Assembly: GCA_910574185.1 (NCBI GenBank)
Contig: CAJSZQ010000037.1
Span: 1 to 33,391, forward strand
Direction of reading: 5' to 3'
DNA from: Lachnospiraceae bacterium
GTDB lineage: Bacteria; Bacillota; Clostridia; Lachnospirales; Lachnospiraceae
Length of the DNA stretch: 33,391 bases
A model generated the notes under the pieces. The model worked only from the letters and a program-made list of their open reading frames with translations, searched no databases and had not been told where the DNA came from. Positions 1 to 7,327 of the stretch are shown here, in pieces. Each line of letters starts with the position of its first letter. The first letter of the stretch is position 1. Made by a program: the position numbers and the translations under genes.

Positions 1-88
1 CGATATTTTCCATCTCAGAATCTCTGGGATGAAGAGTATATTTAATTTCTTCATAATAGTCGGTAAAAATTTTCTGTAATACGTTCAT
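1..88 (-). CDS. Putative transposase N-terminus (partial, runs off the window)
   Basis: Read on the minus strand from an ATG at 88-86, the frame is open to the window edge for 29 codons and begins MNVLQKIFTDYYEE. It resembles, from memory, the first residues of an IS91/IS1294-type transposase common in Lachnospiraceae, upstream of that family's zinc-binding domain. No catalytic residue is in view and no clear ribosome binding site precedes the ATG, so the call rests on N-terminal likeness only. It could equally be another short clostridial protein. If real, a mobile element abuts the left side of the spoIIIA operon. Confidence 0.4.
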   Translation of the reverse strand, partial: MNVLQKIFTDYYEEIKYTLHPRDSEMENI

Positions 89-131
89 AAGACTATTATG
101 AAGGAAAGAGACACAAAAAGAAAGCCCTAAT

Positions 132-149
132 CCCCTCAAGATTGAGGGG
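132..149. repeat. Perfect 8-bp hairpin
   Basis: CCCCTCAA-GA-TTGAGGGG is a perfect 8-bp inverted repeat with a 2-nt loop, in the short gap between the transposase-like start and spoIIIAA. It is G+C rich with no T-run, so it is not a typical terminator. A structured transposon end is one possibility. Confidence 0.6.
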
Positions 150-160
150 CAGGGGAGTTG

Positions 161-181
161 AAGTGTCGAAGACACTTTTTT
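161..181 (+). terminator. Rho-independent terminator-like hairpin upstream of spoIIIAA
   Basis: AAGTGTC-GAA-GACACTT is a 7-bp stem with a 3-nt loop, followed directly by further T residues. It would stop + strand transcription entering from the left, so spoIIIA should rely on a promoter between here and 236. Confidence 0.55.
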
Positions 182-184
182 ATG

Positions 185-212
185 GAATAATTTGTCCAGC
201 CAGGCAATATAT
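185..212 (+). promoter_or_regulatory. Tentative spoIIIA promoter region (sigma-E expected)
   Basis: The B. subtilis spoIIIA operon is transcribed by sigma-E in the mother cell. Here the only space left for a promoter is 182-222. It contains GAATAATT and, 13 nt later, CAATATAT, which only loosely resemble sigma-E -35 (ATA) and -10 (CATACAAT-like) elements. Placement is a guess based mainly on location. Confidence 0.25.
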
Positions 213-235
213 ATGATTTAAAGAGGTGGACAAAG

Positions 236-1189
236 GTGTATCAGAACGTATGGGACAGGGCAGATACAAATGCCGGAAAGAAAAAAAGTGTATTCAATAT
301 TCTTCCGCAGTCTATTAGAAAAAAGGTGGAAAAAGAACGGTTTGATTTTGACAGGATGCAGGAAATCCGGATGCGTACCGGTAAACCGCTGCTCTTTCGT
401 TATGCCGGGCGGGAACGCAGGCTGTCAGATTTTTCCCATATTGTAACGGCGGAAGAGGTAAATGAAACCCTGCAATATGCAGCCAATTATTCTTTATATG
501 CATATGAGCAGGAAATGAAACAGGGATATTTAACGATTGAGGGCGGACACCGGGTGGGTATGGCAGGACAGGTTATCATTGAAGGAGGGCGTGTTCGTAA
601 TTTGCGGCATGTGTCTTCTGTCAATATACGGATTGCCCATGAGATAAAGGGGTGTGGTAATGAAACGCTTCCATGGCTGTATAGCGACGGAAGGCTCTTA
701 AGTACTCTGGTGATTGCGCCGCCAGGCTGTGGCAAGACAACCCTGCTGCGGGATTTGATTCGACAGATATCCAACGGAACAGACTGGTCCGAAGGTCAAA
801 ATGTAGGGGTTGTGGACGAGCGCTCAGAGCTTGGGGGAAGCTATATGGGGATTTGCCAGAATGATTTGGGAATCCGTACAGATTTGCTGGATGCCTGCCC
901 AAAGGCGGAGGGAATGATGATGCTGGTTAGAAGTATGGGTCCCCAGGTGATTGCGGTTGACGAGATTGGCAGTATGGAAGAGGTGCGGATGCTACAGTAT
1001 GCCATGTGTTGCGGCTGTCAGATGATAGCGACAGTCCATGGAGCGTCTTATCATGAAATCAGAGGAAAGCCCATGTTTGATTTGTTTTTTTCTGAGAAAT
1101 TATTTCAGCGGTATGTGGTTATGGAATGGGGAAAAGGAGTCGGCCGGATAGAGGGAATTTACAATGAACAGGGTGTGAAACTATGTTGA
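236..1189 (+). CDS. spoIIIAA: Stage III sporulation protein AA, secretion-type ATPase
   Basis: SpoIIIAA is the cytoplasmic, type II/IV secretion-like ATPase of the SpoIIIA-SpoIIQ channel that links mother cell and forespore after engulfment and keeps sigma-G active. The 317-aa protein shows a Walker A loop APPGCGKTTLL (about residues 161-171) and a Walker B stretch VIAVDEIG (about 238-245), the expected arrangement. The start is GTG at 236, chosen because GAGGTGG lies 6-7 nt upstream. It overlaps spoIIIAB by 7 nt and opens an eight-gene operon. Length matches the family. Confidence 0.96.
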   Translation: MYQNVWDRADTNAGKKKSVFNILPQSIRKKVEKERFDFDRMQEIRMRTGKPLLFRYAGRERRLSDFSHIVTAEEVNETLQYAANYSLYAYEQEMKQGYLTIEGGHRVGMAGQVIIEGGRVRNLRHVSSVNIRIAHEIKGCGNETLPWLYSDGRLLSTLVIAPPGCGKTTLLRDLIRQISNGTDWSEGQNVGVVDERSELGGSYMGICQNDLGIRTDLLDACPKAEGMMMLVRSMGPQVIAVDEIGSMEEVRMLQYAMCCGCQMIATVHGASYHEIRGKPMFDLFFSEKLFQRYVVMEWGKGVGRIEGIYNEQGVKLC

Positions 1190-1701
1190 AAGCGGCGGGC
1201 AGCCTTCTTGTGATTGGGGCATGTACACTTCTTGGAGCCAGCGCGGCATGGGAACTGGAAGCTTCCTATCAGGAACTATTGTATCTCAAACGGCTGATAG
1301 AGATACTGAGGGGAGAAATCCAGTATTCCAGAGCCGCACTGTCATATATATTTTTAAAAATTGCCCAGGAAGCCAGGAAACCTTATGACGAATGGTTTCG
1401 AGATATGTGTACAAGGATTGATTTGAAAAGAGGCGGTAATCTTGCCGACATTTGGAGGGAGAGCGTGACAGAAATGTTATGCAGTTCAAAACTTCCGCTG
1501 AGGGAAAGGCAGAAATTAAGTGAACTGGGAAGTCTTTTGGGGGATTCCGATCTTGAGACGCAGCTCAGTCAGTTAAAGGGATATCTGGAACAATTGGACG
1601 GTACAATTCAGGATGTAAAGTCAGAGATGGGGGAGAAAAAGAAATTATTCCGCTGTCTGGGAATCATTGGGGGAATGCTTTTGACAATTCTGCTGGTATG
1701 A
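1183..1701 (+). CDS. spoIIIAB: Stage III sporulation protein AB
   Basis: SpoIIIAB is a GspF-like membrane component of the mother-cell channel. The 172-aa product has a hydrophobic N-terminal helix (about residues 5-22, LLVIGACTLLGASAAWELEA), a helical cytoplasmic middle containing RLIEILRGEIQYSRAALS, and a C-terminal membrane helix (about 157-172, LGIIGGMLLTILLV). The ATG lies inside the end of spoIIIAA, implying translational coupling. Only 10 nt separate it from spoIIIAC. Confidence 0.95.
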   Translation: MLKAAGSLLVIGACTLLGASAAWELEASYQELLYLKRLIEILRGEIQYSRAALSYIFLKIAQEARKPYDEWFRDMCTRIDLKRGGNLADIWRESVTEMLCSSKLPLRERQKLSELGSLLGDSDLETQLSQLKGYLEQLDGTIQDVKSEMGEKKKLFRCLGIIGGMLLTILLV

Positions 1702-1711
1702 GGAGGAATTT

Positions 1712-1906
1712 ATGAGTGTAAATCTTATATTTAAAATAGCGGCGGTAGGGATACTTGTATCCGTACTCAGCCAGGTTCTAAAACATAGCGGAAGGGAAGA
1801 ACAGGCATTCTTAACAAGTCTGGCAGGATTATTGCTGGTGCTTTTCTGGATTGTACCTTATATCTATGAACTGTTTGAATCAATTCAGGGATTATTTTCT
1901 CTGTGA
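1712..1906 (+). CDS. spoIIIAC: Stage III sporulation protein AC
   Basis: A 64-aa membrane protein with two hydrophobic segments (about residues 8-24 and 34-52) and almost no soluble domain, as in the SpoIIIAC family, which with SpoIIIAD forms a small export-apparatus-like part of the channel. GAGGAGGAA sits just ahead of the ATG. It lies immediately upstream of its usual partner spoIIIAD. Confidence 0.94.
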   Translation: MSVNLIFKIAAVGILVSVLSQVLKHSGREEQAFLTSLAGLLLVLFWIVPYIYELFESIQGLFSL

Positions 1907-1934
1907 GATAATGAGTGCGGAAGGGAAGAGACGA

Positions 1935-2321
1935 ATGGGAATTATACAGGCAGGGCTTTTAGGAATCGCCGGCGCGCTTCTCGCAGTGCAGTTTAAAAGC
2001 GGCAAGTCAGAATACAGTATCTACATAGCCGTAGGAGTAAGCATATTAATATTTTTAGGGATTTTGGGACAGTTTTCTGTATTTCTGGATGTTGTTCATG
2101 AAATAGAAAGCTATATGAATCTGGATTCCTCTTATATACGCACTTTGGTTAAGATGATAGGTATTACTTATACTTCGGAGTTTGCATCCAGTATCTGCAA
2201 GGATGCAGGTTATCAGACAATTGCAGTGCAGATTGAAATTTTTGGGAAATTTATGATACTTTTGCTGAGTGTTCCGATTATACTGACCGTATTGGAAACC
2301 ATAGGAGAATTTCTGTCATGA
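1935..2321 (+). CDS. spoIIIAD: Stage III sporulation protein AD
   Basis: Multi-helix membrane protein of the SpoIIIA channel. The frame is open from 1851, but I place the start at the ATG at 1935 (MGIIQAGLLGIAGALLAVQF), giving 128 aa close to the family norm of about 130. ATG 1911 is the alternative; its upstream sequence is a poorer ribosome binding site. Four hydrophobic segments are visible. The conserved C-terminal half contains YTSEFASSICKDAGYQTIA, a hallmark of the family. The stop overlaps the ATG of spoIIIAE (ATGA). Confidence 0.93.
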   Translation: MGIIQAGLLGIAGALLAVQFKSGKSEYSIYIAVGVSILIFLGILGQFSVFLDVVHEIESYMNLDSSYIRTLVKMIGITYTSEFASSICKDAGYQTIAVQIEIFGKFMILLLSVPIILTVLETIGEFLS

Positions 2322-3631
2322 AGCCGGAGAATAAACGTTATAAAAGGAAAAGATTTTTATTCTTGATAATCCTGCAAGTTTTTCCTGCGCTAATCGTATT
2401 CGGAAGGATACAGGCGAAAGCAGAAGAACCGGATATGTCCGGAAGAATTTCTGCTGAAGAAGAGGAACGTTCTGTGACGGGGGGGCAGGAAAGCGGCGAA
2501 AACATTATGGTCGGCGAAGAATCAGAATCGGAAGAATTTGCGGCTTTGGGAGAAGAGATGGAGCAGGCGAGAAAGAGCGCCAGGGAAGAGCTATTGCAGG
2601 AAATGGATTTTTCAGAAATGGACCGGCTGCTTGCCGAGTTGTTTCCAGAGGAACGGATTGAATTTGGAGAAGTAATCTGGGCGGTTATGCAAGGAGAGAC
2701 TAAGCTGGATGCAAAATTGTTGGGCAGGATGATTGGAGATAAGGTGTTTTACGCATTTCGGATTAACAGAGAAAGTGTAATTCATCTGATTGTAATTGCA
2801 GTGGGAGCCGCGATATTTTTGAATCTTTCTGGCGTATTTCAGACCAGGCAGGTATCGGAAATCAGTTTCTTTCTACTGTACATGCTTCTGATTGGAATCT
2901 GTCTGACCTCCTTTCAGGAAGCGGCAGACTGGGTTGGAGAGGGCATTGGGCAGCTGACAGGATTTATGAAGGTCTTGTACCCCATTTATTTTATAGCGGT
3001 TACGGCGGCAAAGGGAGGTGTGACATCCTCTGTATTTTATCATCTGGCGCTGCTTTTGATTCTGCTGATTGACGGACTGATTGTTCATGTGATGCTGCCG
3101 TTGATTCATGTTTATGTTATGGGAAGGGTGCTGAACAGTCTTCAGTCAGAAGACTATCTTTCCAAATTTTTGGAGCTTCTGGAGATGGTTATTAGCTGGA
3201 TTTTAAAGAGTATGATTGGAGTCGTGGCAGGTCTTAATATTTTGCAGGGATTAGTGGCGCCGGCAATTGATTCTTTGAAACGGAGCATGGTTACAAGAGG
3301 GGTAGAAGCGATTCCAGGAGTTGGGGATGCCCTTGGCGGTACTGCGGAGGTAGTGCTTGGTACGGCCGTACTGATTAAAAACAGCATTGGCGTGACCGGA
3401 GCCCTGATTTGCTGTGCGCTTTGTATGATGCCGCTGATTCAAATCGGCGTGATTACGCTGGTATACAAAATGGCGGCTGCGGTTATTCAGCCGGTTTCGG
3501 ATAAGCGGATTGTGGAGTGTGTAAGCGGTGTAGGGGAAGGGTGCAGACTGCTTCTTCGGGCAGTACTTACCAGCGGCGTATTATTTCTCTTTACAATTGC
3601 TATCGCCGCCTATACAACCAATGGAGCATGA
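2318..3631 (+). CDS. spoIIIAE: Stage III sporulation protein AE
   Basis: SpoIIIAE is the large polytopic membrane protein of the mother-cell channel. The 437-aa product has a basic N-terminus and signal-like hydrophobic stretch (residues 12-35), a highly acidic soluble segment (about 36-110, rich in Glu), and then repeated membrane helices to the C-terminus. The conserved motif AIPGVGDALGGTAEVVLGTA is present around residues 328-347. Start ATG overlaps the spoIIIAD stop. The acidic N-terminal segment should face the intermembrane space if the signal peptide is used. Confidence 0.95.
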   Translation: MKPENKRYKRKRFLFLIILQVFPALIVFGRIQAKAEEPDMSGRISAEEEERSVTGGQESGENIMVGEESESEEFAALGEEMEQARKSAREELLQEMDFSEMDRLLAELFPEERIEFGEVIWAVMQGETKLDAKLLGRMIGDKVFYAFRINRESVIHLIVIAVGAAIFLNLSGVFQTRQVSEISFFLLYMLLIGICLTSFQEAADWVGEGIGQLTGFMKVLYPIYFIAVTAAKGGVTSSVFYHLALLLILLIDGLIVHVMLPLIHVYVMGRVLNSLQSEDYLSKFLELLEMVISWILKSMIGVVAGLNILQGLVAPAIDSLKRSMVTRGVEAIPGVGDALGGTAEVVLGTAVLIKNSIGVTGALICCALCMMPLIQIGVITLVYKMAAAVIQPVSDKRIVECVSGVGEGCRLLLRAVLTSGVLFLFTIAIAAYTTNGA

Positions 3632-3639
3632 GGTGAAAC

Positions 3640-4035
3640 ATGATAGATTATCTATATGAATGGGTCCGGGGAATTGCATATTATATGGTTCTGGTTACTG
3701 TCGTTATGCAGATGATTGCAGCGGAGAGTTACCGCAAATATATCCGGTTGTTTACGGGAATTATTCTGGTTCTTATGATACTGGCTCCGGTTATGCGGAT
3801 ATTTGGAATCAATGGGGAAGAGATTTGGATGCAGGAAAAGGGATATGAAGAGCTGGCGCAAAATATTGAGAAAAAGATAGAGGAAATGGAGCGGGAGATT
3901 TTGCCGGAAATGGAGGAAGGATTGGCAGCGGGAAGCGGGGGAGACGCCGGCGCCTTGGATGGCGGGACGGCAGAAGGGCAGCAGGGAGAGGAAGCAGGCA
4001 GAATAGAAGTGGAGGAGATTCGCATTGGAAGGTAA
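3640..4035 (+). CDS. spoIIIAF: Stage III sporulation protein AF (short form)
   Basis: SpoIIIAF is predicted to form part of the channel ring. The 131-aa protein has two N-terminal membrane helices (about residues 11-28 and 38-57) followed by a soluble part starting EEIWMQEKGYEELAQNIEKKI. It is shorter than B. subtilis SpoIIIAF (about 200 aa): the C-terminal half is replaced by a Gly/Ala/Glu-rich low-complexity tail. GAGGTG precedes the ATG. The last codons overlap the TTG start of spoIIIAG. Confidence 0.88.
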   Translation: MIDYLYEWVRGIAYYMVLVTVVMQMIAAESYRKYIRLFTGIILVLMILAPVMRIFGINGEEIWMQEKGYEELAQNIEKKIEEMEREILPEMEEGLAAGSGGDAGALDGGTAEGQQGEEAGRIEVEEIRIGR

Positions 4036-4648
4036 ATTGGGAGGACAGATACATGTTCCAGAGAATTTGACAGGAAAAATTCGGACGCTGTTGAAGAAAA
4101 AAGACCGGTTGATTATCCTTTTGCTGGGGGGAATCCTGCTTCTGATTATTGCGCTTCCGGTATCCGATGACGGGAATGAAAAATATGACGGACAGACCGG
4201 ACTGACAGAAAGGATATCAGAGAATACGGCAAGTGAATCAGATACCGAAGATTATGCTTTTTATCTGGAGAAAAAACTGGAGAATGTCCTGTCTGAAGTG
4301 GAGGGGGTGGGAAGGGTAAAGGTAATGGTAACCTTAGAAGCTTCTTCAGAGCGTATTATTGGGAAGGATGTGAACAGCGAGAGCGAATCTGTTCAGGAGA
4401 CAGACAGCCAGGGCGGAAACAGGAATACGATGAACCGTTCCAGTTCTCAGACTACCATATATGAGGGCGGGAAAAGCGCGTCTTCTGGAACGCCATATGT
4501 CACAAAAGAACTGACGCCGGTGGTGGGCGGAATTATTATTATAGCCCAGGGCGGAGGCGATGCAGTGACAGTTCAGAATATAACTGAGGCTGTGCAAGCA
4601 TTATTTGAAATAGACACGCATAAAATAAAGGTAATGAAGAGCAATTAA
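4025..4648 (+). CDS. spoIIIAG: Stage III sporulation protein AG, channel ring subunit
   Basis: SpoIIIAG oligomerises into a large ring in the intermembrane space. The 207-aa product has one membrane helix (about residues 28-47, LIILLLGGILLLIIALPVS) and a soluble ring-building domain with YLEKKLENVLSEVEGVGRVK and TPVVGGIIIIAQGGGD, both typical of the family. The start is an unusual TTG at 4025, chosen because GGAGGAG lies 7 nt upstream; no in-frame ATG occurs early enough to keep the membrane helix. It overlaps spoIIIAF by 11 nt. Confidence 0.93.
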   Translation: MEGKLGGQIHVPENLTGKIRTLLKKKDRLIILLLGGILLLIIALPVSDDGNEKYDGQTGLTERISENTASESDTEDYAFYLEKKLENVLSEVEGVGRVKVMVTLEASSERIIGKDVNSESESVQETDSQGGNRNTMNRSSSQTTIYEGGKSASSGTPYVTKELTPVVGGIIIIAQGGGDAVTVQNITEAVQALFEIDTHKIKVMKSN

Positions 4649-4671
4649 ATCTATCTCAAGGAGGATGAACA

Positions 4672-5304
4672 GTGAAACGAATATTTCGTAGGAATCAGGT
4701 AATTATTGCAGCGTTGGCTGTTATGATTGCGGTTGCAGGGTATCTGAATTACTCCGGACGTATTTTCGGAGGAGATAAGGATGCGGCGGAGGCCAACAGT
4801 GAGCTGGCTAACATGGAGCTTCTGGATATTTCAGAGGAGGATTTAGCAGAGACAGACGGAGAGATTGCAAGCAATGACAGCGAAGAGACCGACGGAACAG
4901 TAGAAGGGACGCCGGGGGAAGCGGTTCTTACCAGCGGAGAAGCCAGTGCAGTTGTGGCGGAAGCTAAGGTCACAAGAGAGCAAGTGCGGGCGAAGAATAA
5001 AGAATCCCTGATGGAGATTATTGACAATCAGAATTTAAGCGATGAGCAGAAACAGGACGCGGTCAATCAACTGCTGGTGCTGACCGAACTTACCGAGAAG
5101 GAAGCGGCGGCAGAGACACTTCTTGCTTCTAAAGGATTTGATCAGGCTGTGGTCAGCTTGACGCAGGAAGGCGCGGACATTGTAGTCAGCGCGGCAGAAC
5201 TTTCGGATGCGAACCGGGCGCAGATTGAGGATATCGTGACCAGGAAGACTGGAATAGCAGCAGAAAATATTGTGATAACACCCATTAATTCCGAAGGGAA
5301 ATAA
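4672..5304 (+). CDS. spoIIIAH: Stage III sporulation protein AH
   Basis: SpoIIIAH is the mother-cell membrane protein that binds forespore SpoIIQ across the intermembrane space. The 210-aa protein has a single N-terminal helix (about residues 8-24), a long acidic, disordered linker rich in Glu/Ser/Thr/Gly (about 35-95), and a YscJ/FliF-like ring domain (about 98-205) with EIIDNQNLSDEQKQDAVNQL. The GTG start has AAGGAGGATG upstream. It closes the spoIIIA operon; no strong terminator follows before the next promoter. Confidence 0.95.
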   Translation: MKRIFRRNQVIIAALAVMIAVAGYLNYSGRIFGGDKDAAEANSELANMELLDISEEDLAETDGEIASNDSEETDGTVEGTPGEAVLTSGEASAVVAEAKVTREQVRAKNKESLMEIIDNQNLSDEQKQDAVNQLLVLTELTEKEAAAETLLASKGFDQAVVSLTQEGADIVVSAAELSDANRAQIEDIVTRKTGIAAENIVITPINSEGK

Positions 5305-5325
5305 GGGACCCATCTGTACATAATC

Positions 5326-5354
5326 TTGCATTTAATGGCCGGCTGTGCTAAATT
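5326..5354 (+). promoter_or_regulatory. Sigma-A-type promoter for the DUF4190-like gene
   Basis: TTGCAT (5326-5331), a 17-nt spacer and TAAATT (5349-5354) with an extended TGC in front of the -10. A second A+T match, TATAAT at 5354-5359, overlaps it. The position, 50-80 nt ahead of the ATG at 5411, fits a separate vegetative promoter just after spoIIIAH. Confidence 0.6.
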
Positions 5355-5410
5355 ATAATTGTGAAAGAAAAAACGGATTCAGACACCGGAAAGGATTGGA
5401 AAGAGAGAAG

Positions 5411-6031
5411 ATGGCAAGATATGTGAGAGAAGTGGTTTTGAATAAACCGGGGGATTTTGTACAATTTATTATGGACGATTATCTACGGAAGAATGGTTTC
5501 GTTATGTCTGACTGGAAGGGGGAGCCGGCATTTCGGACGGGTGACGCTGCGATAGAAGGATATAAGTATTTGAAATGGGGATACATGAACGGTGTCTTTC
5601 ATCTGGAGGCATGGATGAAGGGGACTTTTGGGGGCGAGTGGAACCTGGATGGATTTGTAGGCTCACTCCAGAAGAAGCCTTACAGAGAAAGTCTGGAACA
5701 GTTATTGGTATTACTTGGGCAGCCGCTTCCACAGGGCGGTCAGATGCAGCAGATGCCCGGCGGGTATCCGATTCCGGTTCAGACGTCGGATAATACCGGA
5801 GCTGCTACAATGGCGCTGGTATTCGGAATTTTGTCGGTGGTAACCGGATTTTTTATTCCGATTCTTGGCATACTGTTTGGGTGCCTTGGATTTTCAAGGG
5901 CGAGAATGGGAGGAGGCTCCACCAAAGCAGGTATGGCGACAGTCGGGAAGGTATTGAGTATCATTGGTATTATTGTTTCGATTGGTATGTGGGCGCTGAA
6001 CTTTATTATTGCGATGGGGATGCTGTACTAA
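5411..6031 (+). CDS. DUF4190-like membrane protein
   Basis: A 206-aa protein with a soluble N-terminal domain (about residues 1-110, KPGDFVQFIMDDYLRKNGF through a Trp-rich EAWMKGTFGGEWNLDGF stretch), a Gln/Gly/Pro-rich linker (about 111-140), and a C-terminal two-helix hairpin with the pattern ALVFGILSVVTGFFIPILGI...GCLGFSRAR...AGMATVGKVLSIIGII, as in DUF4190 proteins. Function unknown. The frame is open from 5345, but the likely promoter overlaps that region, so I start at ATG 5411 preceded by GGAAAGAGAG. It sits alone between spoIIIAH and a scarred region. Confidence 0.8.
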   Translation: MARYVREVVLNKPGDFVQFIMDDYLRKNGFVMSDWKGEPAFRTGDAAIEGYKYLKWGYMNGVFHLEAWMKGTFGGEWNLDGFVGSLQKKPYRESLEQLLVLLGQPLPQGGQMQQMPGGYPIPVQTSDNTGAATMALVFGILSVVTGFFIPILGILFGCLGFSRARMGGGSTKAGMATVGKVLSIIGIIVSIGMWALNFIIAMGMLY

Positions 6032-6064
6032 GTAGAAATACATATACTAAGAGAAAGATGTTGT

Positions 6065-6163
6065 ATGAAAAGTGAAGCCAAGGTGGGATTAGAATTTCTT
6101 CGAAAAGGGGCTATCGGTATTAGTCGACAGACAATCATGAAAGAATCTTACCCTAATAAATGA
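6065..6163 (+). other. Possible 32-codon small ORF or coding remnant
   Basis: An ATG at 6065 opens a short frame beginning MKSEAKVGLEFLRKGAIGIS and ending at TGA 6161-6163. It has no good ribosome binding site and no recognised relative. Given the decayed sequence that follows, a remnant is more likely than a gene. Confidence 0.2.
6106..6117. repeat. 12-nt direct repeat, left copy
   Basis: AGGGGCTATCGG here recurs exactly at 7112-7123. The two copies enclose the decayed segment, the rpiR fragment and the acetyltransferase gene. The right copy is part of a terminator stem. Confidence 0.6.
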
Positions 6164-6173
6164 AAACTGGATA

Positions 6174-6201
6174 TTGGCTGTGTTCTATGTAGTGGTATAC
6201 T
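6174..6201 (+). promoter_or_regulatory. Possible promoter in the scarred region
   Basis: TTGGCT, a 16-nt spacer and TATACT with an extended TGG in front of the -10. It could drive the acetyltransferase gene downstream, or be a leftover of the operon that once held the RpiR regulator. Confidence 0.35.
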
Positions 6202-6399
6202 GAAGGCGCCGAATAAGGCAGGAAGGGGATTGGTGATTCCAAGCCCATGCGACAGACGGATTTTTGGCTCCTTAGGTATACCACATTTTGTTTCCATTGG
6301 GTTTTGATGAGAGCGCAGGACAGCCACCAATTAAGCAGGGAGCTGCATCGGCTTATGCGAAGGCGGCTAAGGCCGCCAAAGGACTGGGAGTGACCAAGA
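6202..6399 (+). pseudogene. Decayed coding sequence, unidentified
   Basis: Two adjoining + strand frames read like protein. The first, about 6202-6307, includes GRGLVIPSPCDRRIFGSLG and IPHFVSIGF and then stops. After a one-base shift near 6300 the second continues GFDESAGQPPIKQGAASAY and AKAAKAAKGLGVTKNVFV to a stop overlapping the rpiR fragment start. Together they look like the C-terminus of one frameshifted gene. I do not recognise the family. Apart from these there is nothing else visible between 6164 and 6399. Confidence 0.4.
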
Positions 6400-6474
6400 A
6401 TGTTTTCGTATGAAGAAATACAAAAGTACAGCGAAACAGATATTCGTATTTATAAATATATTGTTTCTGATATG
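6400..6474 (+). pseudogene. N-terminal fragment of an RpiR/MurR-type regulator, fused in frame to the next gene
   Basis: The first 25 codons, MFSYEEIQKYSETDIRIYKY then IVSDM, match from memory the start of RpiR-family sugar-phosphate regulators, just ahead of their helix-turn-helix. The rest of the regulator is missing and the frame runs straight into the acetyltransferase. GGGAGTG precedes the ATG, so this leader may still be translated, giving a 228-aa extended acetyltransferase. No DNA-binding helix remains. Confidence 0.6.
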
Positions 6475-6492
6475 AAACGAAGAGGTGATTCT

Positions 6493-7086
6493 ATGACTGA
6501 ATTAGAAAAGTGTATGGCAGGAGAAGATTATAACTGCCATGATAAAGTCTTTCTGGATTTTAAAAGCAATGCGAGAAAATTATTGCAGGAATACAATGCC
6601 CTTGGATATGAACAGAAAGAGGAAAAAGAAAAAATTCTAAAGGAGCTATTTGGAAAAATCGGCGCAAAGGTATCTGTTGCGTCACCGTTCATATGCGATT
6701 ATGGACGAAATATTTTTGTAGGAAATAACGTATCTGTCAACATGAATTGTACCTTTGTAGATTGTAATAAAATTATCATTGGGGATAATGTGTTGATTGC
6801 TTCAAACGTACAGCTTTATACGGCAGCGCATCCTGTTGAATTAGCTGAAAGATATGTTCAAGATTCTGAAACAGGTCAGTTAGTCCGACATACTTACGCA
6901 TTACCAATAAAAATTGGAAATGGATGTTGGTTAGGAGGCGGCGTTATTGTTCTTCCGGGCGTAACGATAGGCGACGGTTCTGTTATAGGAGCTGGAAGTG
7001 TTGTCACAAAAGATATACCGGAAAATTCACTGGCAGTGGGCAACCCCTGTCGTGTAATCCGGAAGATTAACGGAGAAAATATGTAA
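6493..7086 (+). CDS. maa: Maltose/galactoside O-acetyltransferase (hexapeptide-repeat family)
   Basis: This LacA/Maa-type enzyme moves acetyl groups from acetyl-CoA to sugar hydroxyls, probably for detoxification; the true acceptor is unknown. The 197-aa protein has the family N-terminal helix (MTELEKCMAGEDYNCHDK, the Mac domain), then left-handed beta-helix hexapeptide repeats (IIIGDNVLIASN, IKIGNGCWLGGG, VTIGDGSVIGAGSVV). The presumed catalytic His lies in LYTAAHPVE. I choose ATG 6493 because AGAGGTG lies 5 nt upstream and homologues begin here; the upstream in-frame ATG at 6400 belongs to a fused regulator remnant. The gene stands alone and ends at a terminator. Confidence 0.88.
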   Translation: MTELEKCMAGEDYNCHDKVFLDFKSNARKLLQEYNALGYEQKEEKEKILKELFGKIGAKVSVASPFICDYGRNIFVGNNVSVNMNCTFVDCNKIIIGDNVLIASNVQLYTAAHPVELAERYVQDSETGQLVRHTYALPIKIGNGCWLGGGVIVLPGVTIGDGSVIGAGSVVTKDIPENSLAVGNPCRVIRKINGENM

Positions 7087-7111
7087 TGTTTAAATGAGAA
7101 AAATGACCTAG

Positions 7112-7123
7112 AGGGGCTATCGG
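7112..7123. repeat. 12-nt direct repeat, right copy
   Basis: Second copy of AGGGGCTATCGG (first at 6106-6117), overlapping the left arm of the terminator after the acetyltransferase gene. Confidence 0.6.
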
Positions 7124-7145
7124 AAAATAGATAGCTCCTTATTAT
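7113..7145 (+). terminator. Terminator after the acetyltransferase gene
   Basis: GGGGCTATC (7113-7121) pairs with GATAGCTCC (7130-7138), one G-T wobble, and is followed by TTATTATATT. The T-run is imperfect. Between 7146 and 7299 the sequence is A+T rich and I see no gene or clear signal. Confidence 0.6.
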
Positions 7146-7299
7146 ATTGCAGCTTAGAGAGAAACGATGTCAGTACTTTAGAGGTAAATCATAGAACATA
7201 AAGGGAAATCTATAAATATTTTTTTTAGAAACTACACCTTTTTGGAGAAACAAGTCAGTGAAAAGAATAGAAAATTTAGAAAAAAGATAGTTCTAATAA

Positions 7300-7327
7300 T
7301 TGACAAAAAGTTTAATAAGAGTATAAT
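7300..7327 (+). promoter_or_regulatory. Sigma-A promoter of the XRE-cupin/pot operon
   Basis: TTGACA (7300-7305), 16-nt spacer, TATAAT (7322-7327): a near-consensus vegetative promoter. Transcription should start about 7334, leaving a roughly 75-nt leader before the regulator gene. Confidence 0.8.

Noticed and set aside
1851..1934. Upstream extension of spoIIIAD
   Set aside because: The extra 28 codons overlap spoIIIAC out of frame and are absent from the family; the start was placed at 1935.
6361..6380. GGCGGC/GCCGCC short hairpin
   Set aside because: It is an Ala-codon-rich stretch of the decayed coding sequence; a 6-bp stem without a T-run is not a convincing terminator.
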